Shown: one piece after another, positions 32,157 to 41,359 of the stretch
How the letters are laid out: the number at the start of each line of letters is the position of its first letter
Numbering within the stretch: position 1 is the first letter of the stretch
DNA from: Halorubellus litoreus
GTDB lineage: Archaea > Halobacteriota > Halobacteria > Halobacteriales > Natrialbaceae
Reading direction: 5' to 3'
DNA length: 64,000 bases
Assembly (NCBI RefSeq): GCF_037081675.1
Contig: NZ_JAZAQL010000002.1
Location: 1,116,001 to 1,180,000, forward strand
The notes under the pieces: generated by a model
Seen by the model: the letters and a program-made list of their open reading frames with translations, nothing else
What the model was told of the DNA's origin: nothing
The model's database searches: none
Made by a program: the position numbers and the translations under genes

Positions 32157-34280
32157 TCAGTCGTCCGCCTTTTCCCCGGTCACGTCGCTCGGCGCGCCCG
32201 ACGCCGCGCGGTCCCGCTCGCCGGCGACGGCGACGACGAAGCGCGCGCCGCCGGCGTCGCTCTCGGTGACAGCCACCGACCAGTCGTGCGCGTTCGCGAT
32301 GGTCTCGACGATCGCGAGCCCGAACCCGGTCCCGTCCTGTCGGGACGTGACGCCGGATTCGAACACCGAGTCGCGTTCGGCCGGCGGGATGCCGTCGCCG
32401 TCGTCACCCACGGCGAACGCGACGACCGCCCGGTCCTCGGGCGTGTCCGAAGCGTCGCCGTCGTCTTCGTACTCGACGTCGACGGTCACCGAGACGTCGC
32501 GACCGCCGTGCTCCACGGCGTTCCGGAACAGGTTCTCGAGGAGTCGCTGGAGCCGCGACCGGTCGGCTTCGATGGTCGCGCCCGTGCTGGCGTCGAGCGT
32601 CGCCTCGGCGGTCGCGACCGAATCCCAGGCGTCCTCGACGACCGAATCGAGCGACACCGTCGTCACGCCTTCGACGGAATCGCCTTCCCGAGCCAACGCG
32701 AGCGCGTCGTCGATGATCCGCTCCATGCGTTCGTGCGCGGCCGCGACCTCGTCGAGCGCGTCGAGGTCGCCGTCGCGCGCCATCTCGAGGTAGCCGTTCC
32801 CGACAGTCAGCGGATTCCGGAGGTCGTGACTGACGACGCTCGCGAACTCGTCCAGGCGCTCGTTCGTGCGTTCGAGTTCGCGCTCCCGGCGGTTGCGCTC
32901 GGTGACGTCCCGCGAGTTCAGGACGACGCCGTCGACGACCGGGTCGTGGACGAGGTTCGACGCGAACGTCTCGAACACGCGATACGAGCCGTCGGCGTGC
33001 CGGATGCGGTACTCGACGCGCGTCTCGTACCCCGGGTCGTCGACGCCGTTGCGGAACTCGGCGACGATGCGGTCGCGGTCGTCGGGATGCAATCGCTCCC
33101 GGCCCTCGCGTCCGACCCACTCGTCCTGGTCGTACCCGAGGAGGGACTCGATGGCGGGGCTGTCGTACTTGATTGTGCCGTCCGCGGCGAGGACGGTTAT
33201 CATGTCCGAGGAGTTCTCGATGAGCCGCTGGTAGCGTTCCTCGACGCGACGACGCTCGGTGACGTCGCGGAGGAGGACGAGCCGCGTCCCGTGGTCGGCG
33301 TCCGAGAGCGACTGCACGTTCACGTCGAAGTGCTTCGTGTCCTCGCCCGCGTCGACGGTCACCTCGTCCGGCGTCTTCACGGCGGGGGAGACGGCGGGTT
33401 CGAGGAACGGGAACGCGTTCGTCGCGTTCTTCCCCACGAGTTCGGAGACGTCCGGCGTGCCGAGCGTGGCGACCGCGGGGTTCGCGTCGACGATGTGGTC
33501 GGTGTCGTCGACGACGACGACCGCGTCCTGCATGTCCTCGATGACGGTGTCGCGAGCGACCGGCGAGATACGCAGCAGGTCGTGCCGGGAGACCGCGTAC
33601 CAGAGCGGGAAGACGGCGAACCCGAACCCGACGACGGTGAGGTCGACGTTGTTCTGCGGTCCTTGTCCGAGGAACCAGACGACGTTCATGAGGAACGGGA
33701 GGGTGACGCCGACGACGACGGCGAGCGATTGCGCGCGGAAGAGACTCTCCGACCGGATCGCCTTGCGAACGAGGAGGCTGATGGACGTCACGATGACGAG
33801 GTAGGAGACGAGCACGTGTGCGCGAGCGGCCGGTCCGAGCGACCGTTCGAGTTGAACGACGCCCGCGATGGTCTGGGTGTCGACGGCGACGACGTAGAGC
33901 TGGTGGTACCGCGGGCTCGTTAGGAGTAACGCGAAGATGGCGATGGCTTCGACGACGAGCGGACCGAACGTCCACCGGTTCACCCAGCGGTCGTTGTCGG
34001 TGTACGCGAGCGCGAACGCGAGCAACCCGAGGGTGCCGCCGGCAGCACCGACGTACTGGACGGCGAGGAACGCTCGCTTCGCGGCGAGCGTCGTCGCGCT
34101 GAGCTGGAGGACGTCACCGAACCCCCACGCCGCGATGGAGAGCGTCAGGAGGACGAACGCGCGGACGACCAGCAGATCGAGTTTCCGTCGACGGATCGTG
34201 ACGATGTACGCGAACAGCGCGAACGAGAGCGTCGCGGAGACGGCGGTCGGGATGACGTACGGCGTGAACTGCCAGGCCAT
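32157..34280 (-). CDS. Membrane PAS-domain sensor histidine kinase
   Basis: 707 residues. About residues 1-220 contain seven predicted helices of the 7TM histidine kinase N-terminal type. Two PAS domains follow (AVVVVDDTDHIVDANPAVAT, and the stretch near RYQRLIENSSDMITVLAADG), then the HisKA segment FASVVSHDLRNPLTVGNGYL with the phosphoacceptor His, and the ATP-binding region (NAVEHGGRD, VGDDGDGIPP, GTGFGLAIVE). It senses a signal at the membrane and phosphorylates itself. No response regulator is adjacent, typical of haloarchaeal orphan kinases. Confidence 0.85.
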   Translation of the reverse strand: MAWQFTPYVIPTAVSATLSFALFAYIVTIRRRKLDLLVVRAFVLLTLSIAAWGFGDVLQLSATTLAAKRAFLAVQYVGAAGGTLGLLAFALAYTDNDRWVNRWTFGPLVVEAIAIFALLLTSPRYHQLYVVAVDTQTIAGVVQLERSLGPAARAHVLVSYLVIVTSISLLVRKAIRSESLFRAQSLAVVVGVTLPFLMNVVWFLGQGPQNNVDLTVVGFGFAVFPLWYAVSRHDLLRISPVARDTVIEDMQDAVVVVDDTDHIVDANPAVATLGTPDVSELVGKNATNAFPFLEPAVSPAVKTPDEVTVDAGEDTKHFDVNVQSLSDADHGTRLVLLRDVTERRRVEERYQRLIENSSDMITVLAADGTIKYDSPAIESLLGYDQDEWVGREGRERLHPDDRDRIVAEFRNGVDDPGYETRVEYRIRHADGSYRVFETFASNLVHDPVVDGVVLNSRDVTERNRRERELERTNERLDEFASVVSHDLRNPLTVGNGYLEMARDGDLDALDEVAAAHERMERIIDDALALAREGDSVEGVTTVSLDSVVEDAWDSVATAEATLDASTGATIEADRSRLQRLLENLFRNAVEHGGRDVSVTVDVEYEDDGDASDTPEDRAVVAFAVGDDGDGIPPAERDSVFESGVTSRQDGTGFGLAIVETIANAHDWSVAVTESDAGGARFVVAVAGERDRAASGAPSDVTGEKADD

Positions 34281-34429
34281 GGCGACGAGTATAGATGGAA
34301 ACGTCGCTGCGCGTTCTTTAGTGTGATGGGCACAAGGGCGGTCATCGCCGACGGTGCTCGTCGTTCGCCGTGGTTCGGTGGGTCGAGGGGCGCCGTCACC
34401 GTTCGAGCGACGGCGAACCGATACCGGTC
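34281..34429. other. Intergenic, no gene seen
   Basis: Between the sensor kinase start and the duplicated gene end. Open frames crossing it are shadows of the repeat array. I see no clear promoter or RNA. Confidence 0.4.
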
Positions 34430-34580
34430 GTTATCCAGTCTTGTAGACGCTGCGGATAGGCGAGCATCCGGCGGCCTCCAGGCCGCCGGTTCCGTTATCC
34501 AGTCTTGTAGACGCTGCGGATAGGCGAGCATCCGGCGGCCTCCAGGCCGCCGGTTCCGTTATCCAGTCTTGTAGACGCCG
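34430..34580. repeat. 64-bp tandem repeat of a gene end plus hairpin
   Basis: A 64-bp unit begins at 34,430 and 34,494, and a partial third copy starts at 34,558. The first 26 bases match the real end of the following thioesterase gene with one mismatch (the real stop is TTA at 34,559 on this strand). Each complete unit ends with CCGGCGGCCT-CC-AGGCCGCCGG, a perfect 10-bp stem (34,468-34,489 and 34,532-34,553). So the gene terminus and its terminator-like hairpin are duplicated in tandem just after the gene. Confidence 0.9.
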
Positions 34581-34945
34581 CGGGCGTCGGCGACGAGGGT
34601 GTCGTCCTCGACGGCGAAGACTTCGACGTCGACGGTGCCGACGTCGCCGCCGACGCGGACGACGTCCGCTTCCGCGCGCAGGTCGCCGGTGCCGGCGTCG
34701 AGGTAGTCGATGCGCATGTCGATGGTGGGGACGGGCTGGTCGACTTCAGAGACGAGCGCGGCGCCGCCGACGGTGTCGGCGAGCGTGAACGTCACGCCGC
34801 CGTGGGCCATCAGGCGGTCGGCGTTCCACGACAGGTCCTCGCGCATCTCCAGGTATCCTTCGGCGTGGCCGTCCGCTGCTTCGGTCACGTCCACGCCGAG
34901 CAGGTCGGCGAACGGCATCTCCTCGAAGAACGCTTCGATGTCCAT
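34559..34945 (-). CDS. PaaI-type thioesterase (hotdog fold)
   Basis: 128 residues. MAHGGVTFTLADTVGGAAL is the catalytic helix region of PaaI-type thioesterases with the conserved HGG, and TIDMRIDYLDAGTGDLRAEA matches the second strand. It may remove stalled CoA thioesters in phenylacetate catabolism, in keeping with the nearby paa operon. Its stop codon forms the start of the tandem array downstream. Confidence 0.8.
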   Translation of the reverse strand: MDIEAFFEEMPFADLLGVDVTEAADGHAEGYLEMREDLSWNADRLMAHGGVTFTLADTVGGAALVSEVDQPVPTIDMRIDYLDAGTGDLRAEADVVRVGGDVGTVDVEVFAVEDDTLVADARGVYKTG

Positions 34946-35027
34946 ACCGGCCCTCCGGCCGGCGGCGAGATAAAACGTGGTGGGTCGGCGCGGTGACTGA
35001 CGTACCGAGTGGTGGACGGCCGCTGGT

Positions 35028-35765
35028 CTATCGCGTCGCGGGTTCGGCCTGCGTGCTGCCGTCGCCGTATGCCTCGACGAGCGCGACGACCGCGTAGACG
35101 AACGGCGTGTCGACGAGTGCGACGAGGAGCTTGAAGACGTACTGGCCGACGATGAGCGAGAGGATGACGTTCGTCGGTGTGGCCCCGCCGGTGCCGAGGA
35201 CGGCGGGCGCGATGGCGAACGCCACCGTCACGAAGATGACGGTGTCGAGGAACTGGCTCGTGGCGGTCGACCCGATGTTGCGGAGCCAGAGCTTCTCGCC
35301 GTCGGTGTAATCGCGGATGCGGTGGAAGACGTAGACGTCCCAGTTCTGGCTGACGACGTACGCGAGCAGCGACCCGAGGACGATGTTCGTGCTCGCGCCG
35401 AGGACGGTCGCGAACGTCGACGGGTCGATGGGCTGGTCGGGGAGCGCCGGCGCGTTGATCGTCGACCAGACCAGCAGGAGGACGACGAAGTTCATCGCGA
35501 ACCCGACGTTCACCATCACGGTCGCCGCCTTGCGGCCGTAGAGTTCGGCGTAGCAGTCGCTCGCGAAGAACGTGAGGGCGTACGCGAGCGCCGCACCCGG
35601 GAGGATGATGGCGGCGCCGGTGACGGGGAGCGAGAGCGGGAGGCCGAACATGAGGAGTTTGCTTGCGGTGAGCTGTGCGGTCGCGAGTGCCGTGACGAAG
35701 AGTCCGATGAGCGCGACCTGTCCGATGGCGGCCGCGTCTCCGGCCCGAGGCGCCCGTGTTGCCAT
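35028..35765 (-). CDS. YhhQ-type queuosine/archaeosine precursor transporter
   Basis: 245 residues from ATG 35,765 with about six membrane helices. Motifs such as TASKLLMFGLPLSLPVTGAA and FFASDCYAELYGRKAATVMV fit the VUT/YhhQ family of 7-deazaguanine precursor transporters. Archaea use these precursors for archaeosine in tRNA. I infer the substrate only from family. Upstream reading frame extends to 35,960 but lacks hydrophobic character, so the shorter start is chosen. Confidence 0.75.
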   Translation of the reverse strand: MATRAPRAGDAAAIGQVALIGLFVTALATAQLTASKLLMFGLPLSLPVTGAAIILPGAALAYALTFFASDCYAELYGRKAATVMVNVGFAMNFVVLLLVWSTINAPALPDQPIDPSTFATVLGASTNIVLGSLLAYVVSQNWDVYVFHRIRDYTDGEKLWLRNIGSTATSQFLDTVIFVTVAFAIAPAVLGTGGATPTNVILSLIVGQYVFKLLVALVDTPFVYAVVALVEAYGDGSTQAEPATR

Positions 35766-35958
35766 GTCGGATAGCCGTGCGCTCGGGAAGGTTTTGAGGG
35801 TTTCCATCCGGTACGGCCGAATCCGGTGAGAGCACCCCGTCGGTTCGTCGAGTCGTACCGAACGAGCCCTCGGGGGTGGTCGCGGTCTTCCTCGAAGGCT
35901 ACCGGCGTGGTCCGGGCGCCGGTCGTCGGGACGGTGACTCCCGTGGTGACCCCCGAAC

Positions 35959-35966
35959 AATTAAGC
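35959..35966 (+). promoter_or_regulatory. TATA-like AATTAAGC before enoyl-CoA hydratase
   Basis: AT-rich element 24-31 bases before ATG 35,990 in a high-GC context; spacing suits a short-leader transcript. No second element recognised. Confidence 0.4.
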
Positions 35967-35989
35967 ACCAATGGAGAGTTCAACGAGGT

Positions 35990-36754
35990 ATGCGAGTAGC
36001 AGACGAAGACGGCGTGCGGACGATAACGTTCGACCGACCGGGGATGATGAACGCGATGGACATCGAGGTGGCGGAGGAACTCGCGGACGCGGTCGACGAG
36101 GCGTCCGTCGAGGAGCACGACGCGGTCGTCATCACGGGCGACGACCCGGCGTTCTCCGCGGGCGGGGACATCCAGGCGATGAAGCAACGCGAAGAGGGCC
36201 CCCACGAGGCCTACGAGCGCGTCGCGGACTCGTTCAACCGCGCGGCGGCGACGATCATGCAGTCGCAGGTGCCGGTGGTGGCGAAGGTGAACGGCGACTG
36301 CGTCGGTGCGGGCCTGGCCATCGTCGCGGCCGCGGACTTCGCGTACACCGTCCCGGACGCGACGTTCTCGTGTGCGTTCATCCGCATCGGTCTCATCCCG
36401 GACACGGGCGCGACGTTCACGCTCCCGAAGCTCCTCGGGCTCCGGACCGCGAAGCGACTGACGATGACCGGCGAGTTCTTCGACGGCGAGGAGGCCGAAC
36501 GCATCGACCTCGTGAACGAGGCGGTCGACCCCGAGGACCTCGACGAGGCGGTCGACGCCATCTGCGGGAAGCTCGGCCGACGGCCGACGCGGACCGTCGG
36601 GATGACGAAGCAAGCGATCCACGAGAACCTCGACAACGACTGGCGGAAGGCCCTGGACTACGAGAACCACATGCAGGTGCAAGCGTACATGATGGACGAG
36701 CACGAGGAGGGCGTGGACGCGTTCCTCGAGGGCCGCGACCCCGAGTGGGACTGA
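35990..36754 (+). CDS. Enoyl-CoA hydratase/isomerase
   Basis: 254 residues from ATG 35,990. Crotonase-fold motifs: DPAFSAGGDIQAM forms the oxyanion hole and VVAKVNGDCVGAGLAIVAAA the CoA-binding helix; FIRIGLIPDTGATF is typical of the active site. It hydrates enoyl-CoA or isomerises substrates in beta-oxidation or aryl-CoA degradation. It stands alone with its own TATA-like box. The paralogue near 51.9 kb is in the acyl-CoA degradation group. Confidence 0.85.
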   Translation: MRVADEDGVRTITFDRPGMMNAMDIEVAEELADAVDEASVEEHDAVVITGDDPAFSAGGDIQAMKQREEGPHEAYERVADSFNRAAATIMQSQVPVVAKVNGDCVGAGLAIVAAADFAYTVPDATFSCAFIRIGLIPDTGATFTLPKLLGLRTAKRLTMTGEFFDGEEAERIDLVNEAVDPEDLDEAVDAICGKLGRRPTRTVGMTKQAIHENLDNDWRKALDYENHMQVQAYMMDEHEEGVDAFLEGRDPEWD

Positions 36755-36766
36755 ACGACGGGGTAT

Positions 36767-37600
36767 CTACGCGTCCGCGGTGAGGAACCGACGGATCGCG
36801 CCGTCGAACGCTTCGGGGTGTTCGATGACCGCGTCGTGCCCGACGCCGTCGAGGAGCGCGAGCCGGCCGTCCGGGAGGCGGCGGGTGGCGTCGCGGAACC
36901 CGCGCTCGTCGAAGAACGGGTCGTCGGTGCCGCCGACGACGAGCGTCGGGACGGGCACGTCGTGGAGGGCGTCCCGGCCGTCGTGCGCGAGACTGGCGTC
37001 GACGGACGCCGTGAAGTCGCTCGGATGCCTGGGAGTCGCGAGCAGGTCGTAGCCCGCGCTCCCCGCCTGGAGGAGTTTCGCGCGCAATCCGGTGGCGACG
37101 AGTCCGTACGCGTCCCGGTAGATCGGCCCCCAGCGTTCCCCTCTGGCGAGTGCACGCCAGCGCTGGAGCCTGGTCTCGCCCGCGGTCGACAGCTCGGTGC
37201 CGGCGAGGCCGAGTATCGCGCGGTCGACGCGGTCCGGGCGGTCCGCGGCGAGGTGCTGGACGACGAACCCGCCGAGCGACAGCCCCAGGAGGTCGACGCG
37301 CTCGACGCCCTCCGCGGTCGCGAGCGCGTCGAGCGCCGTCGCGTAGTGCCCGGCCATCTCGCGGGTCGTTCGCGCACCGGCGAGTCCCGGCGGTCGCGAC
37401 AACATGTAGACCGTGCGGGCGTCCCGGTATCGACGCAGATAGAGCGCCATGAGTCCCGCGAACCAGCGGGCATCGCCGACGCGCTTCAATGGGTCGTTCA
37501 ACCCGGGGACGACGACGAGGACGCCGTCGGCGTCGCCGCCACCCTGGACGCGAACGTACGAATGGCCGTGTATCGACCCGGTGGCGACGACTCCCATCAC
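36767..37600 (-). CDS. Alpha/beta hydrolase
   Basis: 277 residues. Nucleophile elbow GLSLGG, a later GTDDPFFDERGF acid region and GVGHDAVIEHPEAF with the catalytic His. Ser-Asp-His triad is therefore present. The early region with GGGDADGVLVVVPGLNDPL has an oxyanion HG-like element. Substrate cannot be told; esterase or lactonase-type activity is plausible. Convergent with the enoyl-CoA hydratase. Confidence 0.8.
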   Translation of the reverse strand: MMGVVATGSIHGHSYVRVQGGGDADGVLVVVPGLNDPLKRVGDARWFAGLMALYLRRYRDARTVYMLSRPPGLAGARTTREMAGHYATALDALATAEGVERVDLLGLSLGGFVVQHLAADRPDRVDRAILGLAGTELSTAGETRLQRWRALARGERWGPIYRDAYGLVATGLRAKLLQAGSAGYDLLATPRHPSDFTASVDASLAHDGRDALHDVPVPTLVVGGTDDPFFDERGFRDATRRLPDGRLALLDGVGHDAVIEHPEAFDGAIRRFLTADA

Positions 37601-37708
37601 GCTCCCGGTAGCGAGCGCACGGAGAAAAGGCGGTCGACTTCCCCGCGTCCACGGCCGGTCGGCGACGACGCCGTCGTCGGCGAGGAGGACGAGGCGCTCG
37701 CGAGCGCG

Positions 37709-39340
37709 TCAGCCCTGGCCGACCATCGACTCCTCGCCGTCCCACTCCCGCTGCCGGAGCTCGTACTTCTGGACCTTCCCGGTCGCGGTCTCGGGGAGTT
37801 CCTCGACGAACTCGACGCGCGTGATCCGTTTGAAGCTCGCGACGCGGTCGGCGACGAAGTCCTTCAGGCCGTCCGCGTCCACGCTCGCGTCCGGAGCGAG
37901 CACCACGAACGCCTTCGGCGTCTCACCCCACCGGTCGCTCGGCGCGGGGATGACCGCGGCCTTGGACACCTCGGGGTGCTCGTAGAGGACGTCCTCGAGT
38001 TCGATGGTGGAGATGTTCTCGCCGCCGGAGATGATGATGTCCTTCTTGCGGTCCTGGATGGCGACGAACCCGTTCTCGTCCCACGTCGCCAGGTCGCCCA
38101 TGTGGTAGTAGCCCTCGCGGCGTTCGCTGAACGCCTCCTCGGTCGCCTCTGGCTTGTTCCAGTACTTCTCCATCACCTGGTTCCCGCGGACGACGATCTC
38201 GCCGATGGTCGACCCGTCCCGCGGGACGTCCTCGCCGTCCTCGTCGACGACGCGGACTTCGGTTCCGAGGTACCCGATGCCCTGGCGTTTCATGAGGCCG
38301 AACCGCTCGTCGTCGGACTTGTCCGCGAAGTGCCGCGGCGCGTGCGAGGTCGTGATGAGCGGCCCGGTCTCGGTCGCGCCGTAGACGTGCATGAGCGTCC
38401 ACCCGAACTCGCCCTCGACGGTGCGGAGCGTGGACTCCGGCGGGGCGGCGCCCGCGGTCGCGGCGCGCACGGGGTTCGCGCCCGTCGTCGCGACGTCGCC
38501 GTCGTGCTGGTCGTAGTAGTCCATGAGCATGTTCAGGACCGTGGGGGCCGCGCAGAGGTACGAGACGTCCTCGGTCTGGATGGCGTCGAAGACGTCGGCG
38601 GCGTCGACGCCGCGCGTGCAGACGTGCGTCGCGCCGTTGCCCGTGATGGAGTAGATGTGCCCCCAGCCGTTGACGTGGAACATCGGGAGCGTCCACAGGT
38701 AGACGTCGTCGTCCGATATCTCCTGGTGGGCGGTGACGAGGTACGAGTGGAGGGTCTCCGCCCGGTGCGTGCGGCAGACGCCCTTCGGGTCGCCCGTGGT
38801 GCCCGAGGTGTAGTTGATGGTGACGACGTCGTCCTCGGCCATCTCCGGGCGCTCGTAGTCGGCGCCGGCACCGTCGGCGTCGAGGCGTGCGTCGAGTTCG
38901 GTCTCGACGTCGCGCCAGTCGCCGTCGACGGCGTCCGGGTCGTCCGTCACGAACAACTCGGTGGGGACGTCGTCGCGGACGGCCTGTATCTTCTCGGCGT
39001 ACTCGTGGTCCGCGTAGACGACGTCGACGCCGGCGTCCTCGAGGATGTACGCGTAGTCGTCGGGCGTGAGCCGGTAGTTCAGGGGCGTGTGGACGGCGCC
39101 GAGCTGCATGATTCCGTACGCGGCTTCGAGCTGGTAGTGCGTGTTCGGGTCGAGGACGGCGACGCGGTCGCCCTTCGCGACCCCTTCGGTCTGGAGGAAC
39201 GCGGAGAACGCGTCGGCGCGCGCGCCGAGTTCGCGGTACGTGTAGCGGTCGCCCGTCGTCGCGACGACGGCCGTCTCGTCGGCGTAGTGCCGGCGGGCTC
39301 GGTCGAGGAAGTCCGTGACCAGTAGCGGCTTGTGCATCAA
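37709..39340 (-). CDS. Long-chain or aryl acyl-CoA synthetase (AMP-forming)
   Basis: 543 residues with the full adenylate-forming signature: INYTSGTTGDPKGV (phosphate-binding loop), YGATETGPL, GDLATWDENGFVAIQDRKKD and SGGENIS. It activates a carboxylic acid to acyl-CoA at the expense of ATP. Long-chain fatty acids are usual, but an aryl acid ligase (for example phenylacetate) cannot be excluded given the neighbouring paa genes. The stop lies at the minus strand end 37,709 and the ATG is preceded by a promoter-sized gap. Confidence 0.85.
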   Translation of the reverse strand: MMHKPLLVTDFLDRARRHYADETAVVATTGDRYTYRELGARADAFSAFLQTEGVAKGDRVAVLDPNTHYQLEAAYGIMQLGAVHTPLNYRLTPDDYAYILEDAGVDVVYADHEYAEKIQAVRDDVPTELFVTDDPDAVDGDWRDVETELDARLDADGAGADYERPEMAEDDVVTINYTSGTTGDPKGVCRTHRAETLHSYLVTAHQEISDDDVYLWTLPMFHVNGWGHIYSITGNGATHVCTRGVDAADVFDAIQTEDVSYLCAAPTVLNMLMDYYDQHDGDVATTGANPVRAATAGAAPPESTLRTVEGEFGWTLMHVYGATETGPLITTSHAPRHFADKSDDERFGLMKRQGIGYLGTEVRVVDEDGEDVPRDGSTIGEIVVRGNQVMEKYWNKPEATEEAFSERREGYYHMGDLATWDENGFVAIQDRKKDIIISGGENISTIELEDVLYEHPEVSKAAVIPAPSDRWGETPKAFVVLAPDASVDADGLKDFVADRVASFKRITRVEFVEELPETATGKVQKYELRQREWDGEESMVGQG

Positions 39341-39474
39341 CGATGATTACGTTCAGGGGCGTTCAATAATCCCGGGTTGATTCAATAGTTACCGGAATTC
39401 CGAGCCGAGCGAATCGTCGCCCGACGCCCCCTCTCTGCATATTCGTGACGCTTCCCGAAACAGTGACGCGTGCC

Positions 39475-40347
39475 TCAGAGCCCGAGGAACTCCTCGGCGT
39501 TCTCCCAGAGGAGCTTTCGCTGGACCTCCTCGCTGTACTCGAGGTTCGCGAACTGCTCCATCCACTTCTGGGGGTCGAGCATCGGGTAGTCGGTGCCGAA
39601 CATCACCTTGTCCTTGAGGACGGTCTTCGCGTAGTGCAGGACCTGGTCGTCGATGTACTTCGGCATCCACCCGGAGAGGTCCATGTAGACGTTGCCCTTC
39701 TGCTGGCAGATGGCGAGTTGCTCCTTCTCCCAGGGGAACGCGGGGTGCGCGATGAGCATCTGGAGGTCGGGGTGGTCGGCGGCGACGTCGTCGAGCAGCA
39801 TCGGGTTCCCGTACTTGATCTTCAGGCCACGGCCACCGGGCGCGCACGCGCCGAGCGTCGAGTTCCCGCCGTGGAAGACGCAGGGCACGCCGAGGTCCTC
39901 GATGGTGTTCCAGAGGTCCTCGTGCTCGGGGTCGCTCGGGTCGAACCCCTGCGCGATCTGCTGGAACTTGAACCCGGAGAGGTCGAGGTCCTCGACGCAG
40001 CGGATGGCTTCCTCGACGCAGTCGTCCTTCAGGGGGTCGACGCTCCCGAACCCGACGAAGAAGTCGTCGTGCTCGTCCCGAACCTCGGCGACGTAGTCGT
40101 TCGGGACCGGCGGATTCCCGGTGTTCGTCTCCGCGTCCCACCCGAGCAGGACCGCTTTCGCGATACCGGCGCGCTCGTACTCCTCGCGCATCTGCTCGTA
40201 GTCGTTCGGCACCATCTCCTTCCCGAAGCGCTCCGCGGCGTCCTGCATCATCTCGCCGCCGGCGGTGAACAGGAACTCCTCGGTCGGCTGGTGGGCGTGC
40301 GTGTCGATAGCCCGCGGTTCGTCCGCGAGCACGTCCGGGAGACTCAT
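39475..40347 (-). CDS. Amidohydrolase-family metal-dependent hydrolase
   Basis: 290 residues from ATG 40,347. It has the THAHQP N-terminal metal-binding pair (AIDTHAHQPTEEFL), CVFHGGNSTLGA and MLIAHPAFPWEKEQ histidines, and VMFGTDYPMLDP for the last aspartate. This is the amidohydrolase 2 (ACMSD-like) arrangement, often acting as decarboxylase or hydrolase in aromatic degradation. The upstream 39 bases of frame are not required. Substrate unknown. Confidence 0.8.
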   Translation of the reverse strand: MSLPDVLADEPRAIDTHAHQPTEEFLFTAGGEMMQDAAERFGKEMVPNDYEQMREEYERAGIAKAVLLGWDAETNTGNPPVPNDYVAEVRDEHDDFFVGFGSVDPLKDDCVEEAIRCVEDLDLSGFKFQQIAQGFDPSDPEHEDLWNTIEDLGVPCVFHGGNSTLGACAPGGRGLKIKYGNPMLLDDVAADHPDLQMLIAHPAFPWEKEQLAICQQKGNVYMDLSGWMPKYIDDQVLHYAKTVLKDKVMFGTDYPMLDPQKWMEQFANLEYSEEVQRKLLWENAEEFLGL

Positions 40348-40410
40348 ACGTTGGCCTGGTACTGCCACTCGCAAAAACGTACCCATCGCTGGACCCGCGA
40401 CGGGTCGCGG

Positions 40411-40500
40411 TCAGAACGCGAGCGCGGCGAACGCGACGAGCGCGACGCCGACACGTCCGCAACGCCGACGCGTCGGCGACGACGCCCGCGTTGCCGTTGG
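40411..40500 (-). pseudogene. Remnant of a GIDE-paralogue C-terminus
   Basis: About 39 bases (TCAGAACGCGAGCG and following) match the end of the gene at 41,360 with only two differences near the end, giving the same closing residues GVALVAFAALAF and a stop. The upstream gene part is absent; sequence after it is degraded. It is a displaced copy of a gene terminus, similar in character to the other duplicated gene ends in this window. Confidence 0.6.
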
Positions 40501-40502
40501 AC

Positions 40503-41261
40503 TCAGCCGACGAGGAACCAGTTCGCCGGAATCGCCGAGAGTCCCGCGACGACGAGAGCCACGCCCAGCAGGACGTAGAGCCGCCAGGGTCCGCCGCCCG
40601 CGTCGACGGCTTCGGGGGCGGCCGTGGAAACGACCGCGGGGCCGTCTCCGGTGACGACGAGGTCGCCGTCGCGGCGCTCGGCGGTGCCGAGGACGTACAC
40701 CTCCTCGTCGGGCGTGACGAGGCCCTCGCTGTACCGGCGCGTGCCGTCCCTCCGCTCGGTATCGAGCACGTTCAGGTTCGACCCTCGCTGTTCGGGGATG
40801 CCGTCGGTCTTCGTCTCGAAGACCTTCACGGCTCGCGGCGGCGAGTCGTCGGGCGCGACCTCGTGTCGTTCCCGCATCCGGTCCGGGTCCACGGTGACGT
40901 CCGCGTCCTCCGAGAAGTCGATGGCGACGGTTCCGGTGTCGTCCTCGAGGACGAACGGCACGGCCTCGTGGCCGGTAGCGAGCGTCGACCACCGACTGCC
41001 GCTGTCGCTCTCTCGCCACTCCTCGACCGTCCACCCGGCGACGAGGTAGCTCCGCGCGGAGAACGGGGCGCGGTTCCCGGTGAAGTCGGGTTTGCGTGCG
41101 ACGCCGTGCAGGGCGACGGGCCCGGGTTCGGTGAGCGCCTCGACGTCCGACACCGGCGTGTTCGACAGGGCTCGGGCCGTGACCCCGGACCGCCATCCGT
41201 ACCCCGCGACGAGCGCACCGAGGACGACGGCCAGGCCAGCGACGGGCATAGGCACGGCCAT
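40503..41261 (-). CDS. GIDE-domain membrane protein 1
   Basis: About 252 residues from ATG 41,261 (41,249 is an alternative). N-terminal helix (LAVVLGALVAGYGWRSGV), a large extracytoplasmic-type region with ARSYLVAGWTVEEW and a later GTAERRDGDL element, then C-terminal helix (WRLYVLLGVALVVAGLSAI). The layout resembles the GIDE/BAM-domain part of E3-ligase-like proteins but lacks any RING. One of three similar genes in 3.2 kb. Function unknown. Confidence 0.65.
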   Translation of the reverse strand: MAVPMPVAGLAVVLGALVAGYGWRSGVTARALSNTPVSDVEALTEPGPVALHGVARKPDFTGNRAPFSARSYLVAGWTVEEWRESDSGSRWSTLATGHEAVPFVLEDDTGTVAIDFSEDADVTVDPDRMRERHEVAPDDSPPRAVKVFETKTDGIPEQRGSNLNVLDTERRDGTRRYSEGLVTPDEEVYVLGTAERRDGDLVVTGDGPAVVSTAAPEAVDAGGGPWRLYVLLGVALVVAGLSAIPANWFLVG

Positions 41262-41359
41262 ACTTGGTTTCACTCCTGTCCGCCTGGACACAAGGTCGTT
41301 CCGGTTGCGGTCGGGTCGGCAGTACCGACGCGAGCGCGGCCGAGGACGGCCCGTCGCGG

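Noticed and set aside
31500..33923. 807-codon forward frame across the regulator and kinase
   Set aside because: Runs antisense to the kinase and out of frame with the regulator; Arg/Gly-rich shadow.
34323..34523. 66-codon forward frame over the 64-bp repeats
   Set aside because: Formed by the repeat array and intergenic sequence; no protein-like character.
36818..39325. 835-codon forward frame
   Set aside because: Arg/Gly/Ala/Val-rich antisense shadow of the reverse-strand hydrolase and acyl-CoA synthetase in high-GC DNA.
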